Source of the DNA: Cucumis sativus
Lineage: Eukaryota; Streptophyta; Magnoliopsida; Cucurbitales; Cucurbitaceae
Assembly (NCBI RefSeq): GCF_000004075.3
Contig: NC_026657.2
Location: 12,276,001-12,340,000, forward strand
Length of the DNA stretch: 64,000 bases
Direction of reading: 5' to 3'
The position numbers were made by a program, and so were the translations under genes. Shown here piece after piece: positions 38,101-49,051 of this stretch (positions are counted from its first letter, which is position 1; each line of letters begins with the position of its first letter). The notes beneath the pieces are model-generated. The model did not search any database. It was not told the origin of the DNA and saw nothing but the letters and a program-made list of their open reading frames with translations.

Positions 38101-39037
38101 TTAGTATTTTATGGAGGAAACTTCATTTTCCAATTGGTGTATGTGACTATGTGATGTCAGAAATTAATTGAAAATTTCTTATTTGGTGGGAAAAGTTAAG
38201 TTCTCTCACTTTCCCAGCTATCCGTAGAACAACCAACCAACCCACAATTTTAAAAATATATTATTATTCTGCACAACTCTTAATGCCTAAGGTTCAAATA
38301 ATTTCAGCAAATTTGAATTAAAATTATGTGCGTTATTGTAACTTCTAGGTATGATGCATTGCATTTTTCTTTTTTTAGGAGTACATTTATGTAATTTATA
38401 CGTTAACTTGGTTTTTAAATTGAATTCATAATGTTCAAAATAATAATTTCATATGAGACTTTTTTTTTTATTAATTTAGTATTGTTTTTATATCAGTTTA
38501 CTATATGTATCAGATTAGGATTTTTTTAAAAAAAAATAGATGAACATATATGTTTTAGATTTCTGTTATTAAAAAAATATTTATGAAGCTAAATATAACT
38601 AACAATCCATGTTTAAAGATGCTGAACTTTTAACTAATTTCAATCAATGAAACAAATTCATAGGTATAAAAAGGATGAACTACATCTTTTATATCTTAGG
38701 TTTAACGGTTATGATCGTGAGGTTCTATGGATAATTTATAATCGATAAAAAGGTCAAATCTTTTTCATTAAACTTATATATATGCTCGAATTGAAAGATG
38801 AATAATTACATTGTGGCATGTAAATAAAATTTACATTGATATATCTTCTTATTGATCAATCACAATTTTCATTCGTAAAAAAAGTTAATAAATTCATTCT
38901 CAATAAATCTATACGGTACAATATTCAAAATTTCTTAAATAATTAAAAAAAAGTTATATTACCTGGATAGGTTGGATAGTATTTAATTCTTGTGGGTTAA
39001 AATAACTTTTAAACTTTTGCATTAACCATGCAACTAA

Positions 39038-39077
<40 letters not shown>

Positions 39078-42000
39078 ATAAATTTGATAGTTTGTCCTAT
39101 ATATATCACAAAGGTCTTCTATAGATGTAGCTCACATATAAGTTTAATTAGTTGTCATTTAAAATAGATTTCATTTCATTTCGATAAAAAATAAAGAAAG
39201 TTGGATTTGAATCTTCGACTGAATGCAACAAGATGTTACCATAACCTAAACTAAAATAATAATGTTGAATTATAAGGAGTTGGAGTGAATTACTCAAATA
39301 TTAGAGGTTGATCAATGGATATGTTTACATATCAGTAGGTAAAATACAATTAATTGTTTGATAGAACTTGACTACAAAATCACGTTAGCGTGGACTACTC
39401 TTTGTTACAAAATTATTTAGATGAAGGGAAGGCGTTGACTCAGGGGTAGGTAGTTGGGTGGAGTGATCTCAGAGAGTAGATGGATGTATAGAGATCACAG
39501 CATTAACTGTAAATAAAGAGATAAGATAATGGGTGGCTCAACTGGGAGAGTTGAGCCTCTCCCTTCATTATTTCAATTTATTCTTCTTTATTAAAAATAA
39601 AAAATTGTTTGAAAGTTGTATAGGATTCATTAAATGATATGCCACGTACTGATAATTGTGTATTATTGTAGTAATAAAAAGACATTTGATATTATACAAT
39701 AATTTTGTAACAACTAATGGAAGTATTAGATTTATGAGTTATACGAGTCCTTAAAACAAGCTTTAGGGAAATGGTGCAAAAATGAGAAATATATATGTAC
39801 ATTCAACTTTTAGAGGATGATTTATTTAAATATTGTATTTTTGAAAACTTATTAAAGATCTGTTGGAGAGAAAATGAAAAGGATGGAGTGTTCAACATGT
39901 TGAAACCTTTTAAAAATAGAGAGAAAAAACAAAAAACAAAAACAATGGGACACTCAGTCCATTGAAATTATTAGAAAAAACAGTAAAACTTTAAATAGTT
40001 TTGAAACTGTAATATTTCATTATTAACTTTTGAAAGCAATAATATTAATATATATTTTTCTATTTGGATCTCATCCCACATGAAGGGAATAGTTTGCGTA
40101 TAGAATAAATTGTTTTTCACCTACCTCTAAATAAGAATTAGAGTAAAAACTTTAGTACTAATTGTTTTATATATAAGAAAAAGTAGTAAGATGTATTTCA
40201 ACCTTTCTAGCATCACTTATGTTAGTCCATTCCACTGAATTATCTTATCATAAAATATTATAGAACAAATTTAATATTTTTTTAATATTTTAATACTTTT
40301 TATACGAACAATGAAAATGGATACATAAAATATAGTTATTTAAGTATTGTGATCTCCCCAACTACCGGAATTTTTAGAACCAATGTGATCTCCCATAAGT
40401 TGATGAATGACATTTTTTATTCACTTTTTCCTTCCATGAATCATGAATTACTAGGTTGACTTTGAATCCACATTACTTTTTCCTTTTTTTCAATATCATC
40501 CTTACTCTCATTACTAAAGACCATAGGATTATATATATGCAATTTTTATTTCGGATATTTTTAAATGTGATAAAATAAACTAATATTATTGACATATTTT
40601 TAATATTTGCGGTCCGAAAAGAAAATCAATTATTTTTTCAAAATTTTATATTTGTCCTTACTACTTTATAACCATTTTTCAGTTTTTTTTTGTTTGCATC
40701 ATTCTCTATTCTCTTCTTTGTGATCTTTCACAGTATTTTTTCTTTTTTTGTATTTCTTCTTTTCATCTGTCTTTTTTTCTTTTTTTACAATTTTTTTTAT
40801 TTTTTTAAAATCATTATTTGGTTCAAGATCGTTGTTTAGATTGTGGGACAAATATAAAATAATAAAGTTAGAATATTGAATAATCAAATCTAAACCATAC
40901 AAATTTAAACAAAAATAATAATAATAGCCAAATTTAAACGATTATTTATCAAATATAAACTATCATTGTTTTTTCAAATATATTATGCATGTCGAATGTC
41001 AAAATCAAGCCATTTTTTAAAGTTTTTAGGCATGTAGATTTTTTTTCATTTTTGAAATTGTTTTATACGAAATAAATATTTTACCTTTCTATTTTGGAAA
41101 AGGTCTATTTTCAACAAATATCTATCCATGTTTATATAAAATTTAAAATTTAAATCCCATAAACTCAATTTGCTTTTTTAACATTGAATATATATTAATT
41201 TTTTATTCAAAAGAATCTCAATGTAAAATTAGTTTAATATTTTTGTTACCTTATCATATGTTTGTTAAATAATTTAAAATATTCTCTTCATCAATTCTTC
41301 CCTTTGTAGTTAACAAATAGTTTAATAAAGATTTAATGATTTGCATACTTACGAATTAATTGATAGAAATTGTCAGTAACAAAAAGTGAGTATTTAAAGA
41401 AAAATTGAAATTAAAAGTGAAATTATGAAAGCTAGTATCTAACTTGACACAAAACCCTAACCTAAAAACCAATTTATAGCTTAAAATTATGGGGTTTCTA
41501 TACAAGTAGCCTAAAAGACACAATGGCCTTTCATTTTACACCAAAGATAGGCCCAGTGAGTCACTGACCATAACACCCTCCTTAATTTCTTGTCGTTTTT
41601 TTATTTTATTTTAAAAAGTAAAAAAAAAAATTGTAACAACATAAATATGAAAAAATAAAAAATAATTCATTGCATTCATTTCAAATTTGACTCTACATAT
41701 TTATTATATTTATTGTTTTATTTTATGTTGATTTTTATTTTATTTTCCATATCAATTTTATTTATTATCATTTGTTATCAGTTTGTTATATTGATTCTTT
41801 ATATGATTTTTCTTTTCATTCCTATGTTTTGATGTTGCTAGAGGTTTTTTTTAATTTATATTTTTAGCTTTTTTATTTTTTATTCTACAAAGTCTATAAT
41901 TTTTCGAAAATATACTGTAACTTTTTTTTACAAACATATTAAAAAATGAAAATACTCAAGGATGGTTTGAGAATTTAAATAATTGAAAATTTAAAACAAT

Positions 42001-42680
42001 TGTGGAATAATATAGTTAGATTATGCCATTCCTCTAAACTTTTCTAAAATTATAATATTTCGACATTGTGACCAAATCCATAACGGTTAGATACAACCTT
42101 TTGAAACTTAAAAATCAAATAAAACTGACACCAACTCCTACGTGGTGCTAGTTTAAACTTAATCCATATTTAGTTCACTTGACTCTTCTTCACTTAGCTC
42201 GTCACATAAATATTGATTATGTTCATTGTCGGCATCCCTTCTTGCATTGCCTTTTCTTTACAAGGAGTTGTTTGATTCCTTCTGCTTCTTCACGATATCT
42301 CAAAATGCCTACTCAAGCTTAGTTCTACTAACTTCAAATTTTAATTACAAGAAACCCCTCCTTCATTAGTACGCGAGTTTCACAGCTCTTTCTCCCTTTA
42401 GGGATTTCAATCAAAATTTCACCTCCTCCTTTCCTTTATTTAAACTTGGCCCGCTCGTGTTGATTGTTGCACTCAGTGGAAGACCCCTCCTTGTTAATGT
42501 CTTGTTTTGCTTTTTCTTGGCATTCCTTTGACACTTCAAAATCAAATGAAATCTAGATTAAAAAAACATAAAACAATCAAATAGTATTACTTTTCTGTCA
42601 AATATTGGCTACCTCAGTCAACATTTAAGTGTATTAGTAACTGATATCAAAATTTTGAATTCCCAACCCTCGACAGTGTG
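35102..42680. other. 7.6-kb AT-rich intergenic region between KCS-like copies 1 and 2
   Basis: No gene recognised. Noted contents: repeated aattatctt/gattttctaa words at about 35870-36550 (short degenerate repeats), an (AT)17 run at 39041-39074, a B-box-like complement at about 39196 that may be a SINE scrap, and a GGCTCAAC/GTTGAGCC stem-loop at 39535-39557. At 42060-42480 there is a less AT-rich stretch without an open frame, possibly the upstream region of copy 2 or an old element. Confidence 0.5.
39041..39074. repeat. (AT)17 microsatellite
   Basis: Perfect dinucleotide run of 34 bp. It is a likely length-polymorphic marker and has no other signal. Confidence 0.9.
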
Positions 42681-42911
42681 TGTGTATATATATATATTAT
42701 CTTCGCCTTTTTCTTTGAACAACACTACTCTCTCATCGAGTATTTAACCCATCTCTTCGCTTGAGTAACTCATTCAATTATTTCTCTCTTCATTCTCTAC
42801 CTGGCATTATATTTCAACTATCGGTGTTGCCTTCTTCTCTAAAACCTGAAGTCCATACCTACATCAGATTCCAATTTCTCCATTCCAACACAAATCTCTC
42901 CTCCATAACCA

Positions 42912-44384
42912 ATGGAATCTGCTCCAAAGCTCAAGCAAAACCATGGCTGCACTTTCCTCCATTCCACTCAATTGTTGATAAGCGTTCTCTCGTCTTTCTT
43001 CCAACTTCAAAACTTCTTCATTCTCATTCTCCTCGTTTCCATGGAAACTTACATTTTCTTAAATGGATGGAATCCCATTTCCTATTTCTTCCTCCTATTG
43101 TCTTCTTATACTTTCTGCAAATACATCATTAAGCTTCCCATTCTGAATGCTCCTCGTCCTGTCTATTTAGTTGACTTCTCATGCCTCAAACCACCAAGCT
43201 TCTGCAGGGTTCCCTTCTCTCTTTTCCTTGAAAATGCAACGTTGATGAATACTTTCGACAACAACAGCCTCAGTTTCATGGCCAAAACTCTCAAATCTTC
43301 AGGACAGAGTGAAGAAACATGCCTCCCTCCAGCCCTGCATTTCATACCACCCAAAACCCATCAACAAGAATCCATTCATGAAGTTCATATGGTACTATTT
43401 CCTGTCATGGATGATCTTTTAACCAAAACCCATCTCTCTCCTTGCGACATTGATATTCTTATTGTTAATTGCAGTGGCTTTTGCCCTTCTCCTTCCCTGT
43501 CATCCATAGTCATCAACAAATATTCCATGAGAAGTGATATTAAAAGCTATAACCTCTCTGGAATGGGGTGCAGTGCAAGTGCTGTTGCCATTCATTTAGC
43601 TGAAAATCTTCTTCAAGTACACGAAAACTCAAATGTTGTTGTTCTTAGTACAGAAATTCTATCAAACGGTTGGTATGCAGGAAAGGAACACTCCAGACTA
43701 ATCCTCAATTGCTACTTCCGTATGGGCGGTGCGGCTATTTTACTCACCAACAGAAAAGAGGCGAAACTTTTTTCAAAATATAAACTATTTAAAACCCTTA
43801 GAACACAGACATCCTACGATGATAGAAGTTACCTTTCAGCCATACGCGAAGAGGACAAGGAAGGAAAACTCGGAGTCTCTGTAACAAGAGATACGCTTCA
43901 GGTTTTCCCCGAAACACTCCGTATCAACATAACCCTTCTGGGTTCTTCAATATTGCCGCTGTCTGAGAAACTCCGGTACGTCGTTTCGAGGCTACGGAAG
44001 CGATTCGTGGATAAATCGCAAGAAATTTACATACCGAATTTCAAGAGGGTGATTCAACATTTTTGCTTGCCGGTGTCGGGGGGTGCGGTGATAAGGGCGA
44101 TAGGAAATGTGCTGAAGCTGAACGATAAGGAAGTGGAAGCGGCATTAATGACTCTGCATAGATTTGGGAATCAGTCGTCATCGGCGCTATGGTATGAACT
44201 TGCGTACTTGGAAGCAAAAGAAAGAGTTGAAAAAGGTGATAAAGTTTGGCAAATTGGGATGGGTACTGGGCCCAAATGTGTTAGTTTGATTTGGGAGTGT
44301 ATTCGGCCCATTTTAGGAGAGTCCAGTAATGATCCATGGGCCGATGTGATCGATCGGTATCCCATCTTAGGCCCATCAACTTAG
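42912..44384 (+). CDS. 3-ketoacyl-CoA synthase-like protein, tandem copy 2 (atypical active site)
   Basis: Intact intronless 490-residue KCS-family protein. Its N-terminus (MESAPK..., FFQLQNFFILILLV, METYIFLNGW) resembles copy 1. The segment around CLKPPSF.RVPFS.FLENATLM instead matches copy 3. Active-site Cys is C220 (NLSGMGCSAS). H383 (HFC), H416 and catalytic Asn N420 (HRFGNQSSS) are kept, while the catalytic His position is Pro387 (codon 44070-44072) and the conserved His of RTH is Gln299. It differs from copies 1 and 3 in the 285-345 region (TSYDDRSYL, VFPETLRINITLLGSS). The RAIG after GGAVI is REIG in the others. The ATG chosen is the first in the frame with a CCAATGG context. The same caveat on enzymatic activity applies as for copy 1. 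Confidence 0.88.
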   Translation: MESAPKLKQNHGCTFLHSTQLLISVLSSFFQLQNFFILILLVSMETYIFLNGWNPISYFFLLLSSYTFCKYIIKLPILNAPRPVYLVDFSCLKPPSFCRVPFSLFLENATLMNTFDNNSLSFMAKTLKSSGQSEETCLPPALHFIPPKTHQQESIHEVHMVLFPVMDDLLTKTHLSPCDIDILIVNCSGFCPSPSLSSIVINKYSMRSDIKSYNLSGMGCSASAVAIHLAENLLQVHENSNVVVLSTEILSNGWYAGKEHSRLILNCYFRMGGAAILLTNRKEAKLFSKYKLFKTLRTQTSYDDRSYLSAIREEDKEGKLGVSVTRDTLQVFPETLRINITLLGSSILPLSEKLRYVVSRLRKRFVDKSQEIYIPNFKRVIQHFCLPVSGGAVIRAIGNVLKLNDKEVEAALMTLHRFGNQSSSALWYELAYLEAKERVEKGDKVWQIGMGTGPKCVSLIWECIRPILGESSNDPWADVIDRYPILGPST

Positions 44385-44926
44385 ATCTTAATGGCATTAC
44401 TAATCTACTTTTATCTTCTTCTTTTTCTAATTAAGCAAAATAGCTTTACCTCAAGCATCTTAAAAGTATACTTAAAGGGTGAATTCTGCAATTAGTCCTG
44501 TGGTTCTTCTATTTCTGTCTTCAAAATCCAAAAAAACGTTTATATGTCTAATTATCATCCAAATATATCTATTAGTAGAAATAACCTTACTCATATAATC
44601 GTCCTATATTACTTACATTTTAATGTCATTGAGATGGAAATAGAATTGAATTGCTCTAATTAGGTATTAGAAAATCACATTAGTCATGTCCAACATTTTC
44701 ACCATAACAACTTTAGTTGATTTTGTTATAAAGATGACAATTATCATTGTGAGTTTAATGATGATAGAATGATTATATTCAAGGAGTTTATGAGTTATCT
44801 AGAGTGAAAATAAGTAACTAATATTTTGAAAAATATTTAACTAAAATTAAGTATAGTGAAAGTGACATTGTGTGTTATCATTGTTAATAGTTGAATTAAT
44901 GGTAGAGTAATTGACTATGAAGGAGT

Positions 44927-45250
44927 GGAGTGGGCTAAAATAGCTCACTCCATGGTTGCCTCAAGGATTATCATAATCCTAGAATTATGACTCTTTTATT
45001 TTTTTCCTTATTTCTCCTATTCCTCACTCCCTTCTTTCACTATTCCTCACTCCCCTTCACTATTCTGCCCCCCTCATCTTTCTTATATGTTATAATTCCT
45101 TACTCTTCCATTTCATTATTTCTCATTTTCAGAAACATAAATTATAATAACTCGAACTATAATAGTATGCATTCCAAACACAAACTATAATAGCTCCATA
45201 AACTATTATAACTCATAAAATATAATAATCACAAATTATAATAACTTACT
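44927..45250. mobile_element. MITE-like element with actataat repeats
   Basis: It begins with a near-perfect hairpin (9 of 10 pairs) at 44927-44951. After about 180 bp it carries repeated words aactataatag, cataaactattataactc and aaattataataactta at 45137-45250. The repetitive, self-complementary AT-rich structure is typical of non-autonomous DNA transposons. The exact ends and target-site duplication were not resolved. Confidence 0.35.
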
Positions 45251-46250
45251 TCACACTCAAATATCCTCTTTATTTTTATCTATGAGGTTTGTCATTTGTA
45301 TAAAATTAACTGTGATTAAAGACCATCTAACATGTAGGAGATAATGAGTTTAGGTCCCTCATGCAATATGTCTCTTTCCTTTTTCCCTTTCCCCATCTTT
45401 TCATTGTAATCGCCTCCGCTGTTGTCATTGATTTATTTTCTTCCTTTCATTCAAGTCTAAAAAAAATGTGAACAACAAGGAATGTGATGATCTTAAACTA
45501 GTCAATTAATCACAAGAATTCTCATGCAAAGAAACACAGTAAGTGAATATATTTTTTAAATTTTAGAGTAAAAATGTTAATAAAAAATCTATAATAAAAT
45601 GGTATTAAATAATAAATTTAAGATTAATTGAAAATTAAAAAGTTAAAACTATTGAACATGAACTAAAACCAAAGTTGTATTTTAATAAAAGAATAAAAAG
45701 AATAGTGTTTGAGTTGAAAAAGAAAAATAAGTGTTTGAGTGAGAAGATTGAAGAGCACATTAAAAGGCTTCAACCCATCATGTTGGGAAGGAGAGAGTAC
45801 ACATTCTTAATAACCCTGCCTTCCAATTCGCCAATTTGAATTCTCACCGACTTATTCATCATTTCTCATTTAATGCCAAAAATAAATTTGGTACTTCCCA
45901 ACTATATTTTCAACACTTATATATACACGCACCTTTTTTCATAGCTTTGTGTTATTGTTATTCACAGCGTAGGAAGAAATCTTTTCATTCTCATTTTGAG
46001 TTTTTAGTATAATTTTGGACATACTGATATGTATCTTGACAAAACAAAAAGGCATTGGTTCAAATCCAATTTTAATTTTAAAAAACTAATCAATATTTGG
46101 TATCCTTTAATATTTTAATTAGTATGGTGTGTGTATATATGTGTGTTGTTTAGAAGAGGAAAAGTCAATTATTAAGGAGCTTGTAGGATTTTTATTTGAA
46201 AAAGTGTTAAAATTTTGAAAGGTAATTAGAATAGGTAGAAATTTTAGGAA

Positions 46251-46400
46251 AAATAATTAAGTGTACAATAATATTTTAAATAAATTACAAATATAGGTTT
46301 TTCAACCTGTTTTACATGAGTAATACACATGTATCAATGATAGATTTTAACAAATTTTGTTATATTTACAATTTGTTTAAAACGTAAGATATTTTTAATC
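46251..46400. mobile_element. AT-rich MITE-like inverted repeat, degraded copy C
   Basis: The left arm 46251-46295 (aataattaagtgtacaata...aaattacaaatatag) is mirrored by 46353-46400 (aattttgttatatttacaatttgtttaaaa...). It has the same arm words and a gatagat loop as the copies at 24.4 and 28.8 kb, but with more substitutions. Confidence 0.45.
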
Positions 46401-47629
46401 TAATTTCTATGTATGAAACTATCCTAAATTTGTCCAATTAATTTAAATTTAGCAAAAGTAAGCTGTTCAAACGAACGTGAAAATGAAAACAAGAATTTGG
46501 AAAAGGAAGAAAAAAATAAAAATTGAAAATCAAACCGAACAAAAATCAATCATTTGAAATTTATAGATGTACACGATACACCAACTACAGCGGTTGGTCA
46601 TTTAGTTTAGTGTAGTCTTTCCATTGATATCGGTTATCTTAAAGGAATGATTGTAAGTTCATTGGTCGATCCATATAAAAGAGAAAAAGAACTTCCGTCT
46701 TGGACTCTATCGGTTCTTTGCTCTCCATCCTTCACAAGACTAACTACTAGAAAAAGAGAGAAACTGACATATCTGATCGACTAAAATAATTTTTCGTTGG
46801 TTGGCTGCCCTACATAGTAGTCTGCGGATTCCAATGTTAGTTTTTTTTTTTTCTCTCAAAATAAATACTGGCCAACTGATGTATACCTCTAGTTGAAACT
46901 TTATACTTTTCTAACAACATTGAAATTAGGTTCATATTCAAAACATGACTCCAGAAAATTAGGATTCAATTAAAAAGAGAAACTAGGAACATTTTCAAAG
47001 TCTTTTACCAAAAAGAAAAAATCCAAAGAGCATGAAGAAGGTTGTATCATATGTTTAATTGGGTATAACATCCTTTCCAATTACATCTCTAATATTTTGA
47101 GAGAGGAATTTATTTGATAGCAAAAACAAAACCATGAAGACTGGTGATTAATAATATCATATCATTTTTAAAATATGTGAAAAATACAATGTCTTTAAGA
47201 GTGTTTGAGCAAGAAGTGATAGACTTTCAAAGAATAATATGATTGGAGGTTGAGCTTTGAACAGGTGGTGTGCTCCAATGACAAAGAGTTGACCAGAATA
47301 AAAGTTAGATGGATACGTGATTATTCAAGGGACGCTAGAGTGGTTTCTTCTTCAAGGAACACAAAACTCAAATTTTAACCTAATAGATTAAAAAAAAAAA
47401 ACCTCAAAATTGATAGCTGTTTTTTGTTTTTTAACTCACTGTCAATAGTAATTACGTCCGGGTGATGCATGGCATCAAATTTAAAGTTCCCACCTGTTGA
47501 CTGCCAGCGGCACATCGAGCAAAGCAAATTAGCAAACTTGGAGAGCCCGTTTCGACCTTCATTTAACATCCACTTTCATTTCTTCAACACGATTCAAATT
47601 CCCATTCCTCCATTGCCATCTCTTCCCCA

Positions 47630-49051
47630 ATGGATTCTTCTCCCAACCATTTCCTCCTCCGTTATTCCGCTCAATTACCTCATACCCCTTTCATTATTCT
47701 CATCCCCATACTAACTTCCATTGAAGCCTATCTGTACTTCTCACATGCATGGCATCCCCTTTTCCATATCTTCCCACTGTCTTTCCTTGTCGTCCTCATC
47801 ATCTTCAATCTTGCTTCTCCTAATTCAGTGTACTTAGTTGACTTCTCATGCCTCAAACCACCAAGCTTCTTCAGGGTTCCCTTCTCTACTTTCCTTGAAA
47901 ATGCCACTTTGATGGATATTTTTGACAGTGAGAGTATCAGTTTCATGGCCAGAACTCTCAAGTCTTCTGGACAGAGTGAACAAACTTGTCTCCCTCCAGC
48001 CCTGCATTTCATACCACCCAAAACCCATATACAGGAATCCATTAATGAAGTCCACATCGTACTGTTTCCTGTCATGAATGACCTTTTAACCAAAACTCAT
48101 CTCTCTCCTTCCGACATTGATATTCTAATTGTTAATTGCAGTGGCTTTTGCCAATCTCCTTCTCTGTCATCCATAGTCATCAACAAATATTCTATGAGAA
48201 ATGACATTAAGAGCTTTAATCTCTCTGGAATGGGGTGTAGTGCAAGTGCTATTGCCATTCACTTGGCTGAAAATCTCCTTCGAGTTCACAAAAACTCAAA
48301 TGCAGTCGTGCTTAGTACAGAAATTTTATCGAACGGTTGGTACGCAGGAAAAGAACGCTCCAAATTGATCCTTAATTGCCTATTCCGAATGGGCAGTGCA
48401 GCTATTCTGCTCTCTAACAAAAAACAAGCGAAAGAATCTTCAAAATATAAACTGATTAAAACGCTCAGAACACAGAGAGCTTTCGATGACAAAAGTTACC
48501 TATCAGCCTTACGCGAGGAGGACAGGTACGGAAAACTCGGCGTCGCTCTGACACGGGATTTACCCCATGTCGCCGGAGAAACTCTCCGATCAAACATAAC
48601 GATTCTGGGTGCTTCAGTTTTACCGTTGTCGGAGAAACTACGGCATGCGGTTTCGAGGCTAAGAAAGCGATTCTTGGACAAATCGCAAGATATTTACATT
48701 CCGAATTTCAAAACGGTGATTCAGCATTTTTGCCTGCCGGTGTCGGGGGGTGCGGTGATAAGGGAGATCGGAAAAGTGCTGAAGCTTAACGATAAGGATG
48801 TGGAAGCGGCATTGGCGACTCTTCATAGATTCGGGAACCAATCGTCTTCTTCGTTGTGGTATGAACTTGCTTATTTGGAAGCAAAAAGAAGAGTTGAAAA
48901 AGGAGAAAGAGTGTGGCAAATTGGAATGGGCACTGGGCCCAAATGTGTTAGCTTGATTTGGGAGTGTATTCGGCCCATTTCTGGAGAGTCCAATAATGAA
49001 CCATGGGCCGATGTAATTGATCGGTATCCAAATCTAGGCCCACCAACCTAG
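47630..49051 (+). CDS. 3-ketoacyl-CoA synthase-like protein, tandem copy 3 (atypical active site)
   Basis: Intact intronless 473-residue KCS-family protein. The N-terminal membrane region (MDSSPNHFLLRYSAQ..., FIILIPILTSIEAYLYF) is unlike copies 1 and 2. From SVYLVDFSCLKPPSF on it is close to both, and from about residue 265 it is nearly identical to copy 1, including long stretches of matching DNA. C203 (GMGCSAS), H366, H399 and N403 are retained. Pro370 (codon 48737-48739) replaces the catalytic His, and Gln282 replaces the conserved His after RT. Frame and conserved core are intact. It lies 3.2 kb downstream of copy 2 on the same strand. It could be a working elongase with altered chemistry, a regulatory partner of a canonical KCS, or inactive; sequence alone does not decide. 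Confidence 0.88.
   Translation: MDSSPNHFLLRYSAQLPHTPFIILIPILTSIEAYLYFSHAWHPLFHIFPLSFLVVLIIFNLASPNSVYLVDFSCLKPPSFFRVPFSTFLENATLMDIFDSESISFMARTLKSSGQSEQTCLPPALHFIPPKTHIQESINEVHIVLFPVMNDLLTKTHLSPSDIDILIVNCSGFCQSPSLSSIVINKYSMRNDIKSFNLSGMGCSASAIAIHLAENLLRVHKNSNAVVLSTEILSNGWYAGKERSKLILNCLFRMGSAAILLSNKKQAKESSKYKLIKTLRTQRAFDDKSYLSALREEDRYGKLGVALTRDLPHVAGETLRSNITILGASVLPLSEKLRHAVSRLRKRFLDKSQDIYIPNFKTVIQHFCLPVSGGAVIREIGKVLKLNDKDVEAALATLHRFGNQSSSSLWYELAYLEAKRRVEKGERVWQIGMGTGPKCVSLIWECIRPISGESNNEPWADVIDRYPNLGPPT

Larger units (their letters stand above)
44385..47629. other. Intergenic region between KCS-like copies 2 and 3
   Basis: No gene recognised. It contains a hairpin at 44927-44951 (ggagtgggct/agctcactcc) that opens a stretch ending near 45250 with several aactataata/tataataactc words, a MITE-like arrangement. 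A degraded copy of the AT-rich MITE lies at about 46251-46400, and a B-box-like ggttcaaatcc at 46057-46067 has no A box. The upstream region of copy 3 (47400-47629) has no obvious TATA box. Confidence 0.5.

Noticed and set aside
39535-39557. GGCTCAAC/GTTGAGCC stem-loop considered as a microRNA precursor
   Set aside because: The stem is only 8 bp and competes with an overlapping GGGAGAG/CTCTCCC pairing; too short for a plant miRNA precursor.
40699-40902. Lys/Glu-rich minus-strand frame of 67 codons
   Set aside because: Translation of T-rich low-complexity DNA; no start context, no domain.
46057-46067. B-box-like ggttcaaatcc, a possible tRNA
   Set aside because: No A box or cloverleaf could be built around it.
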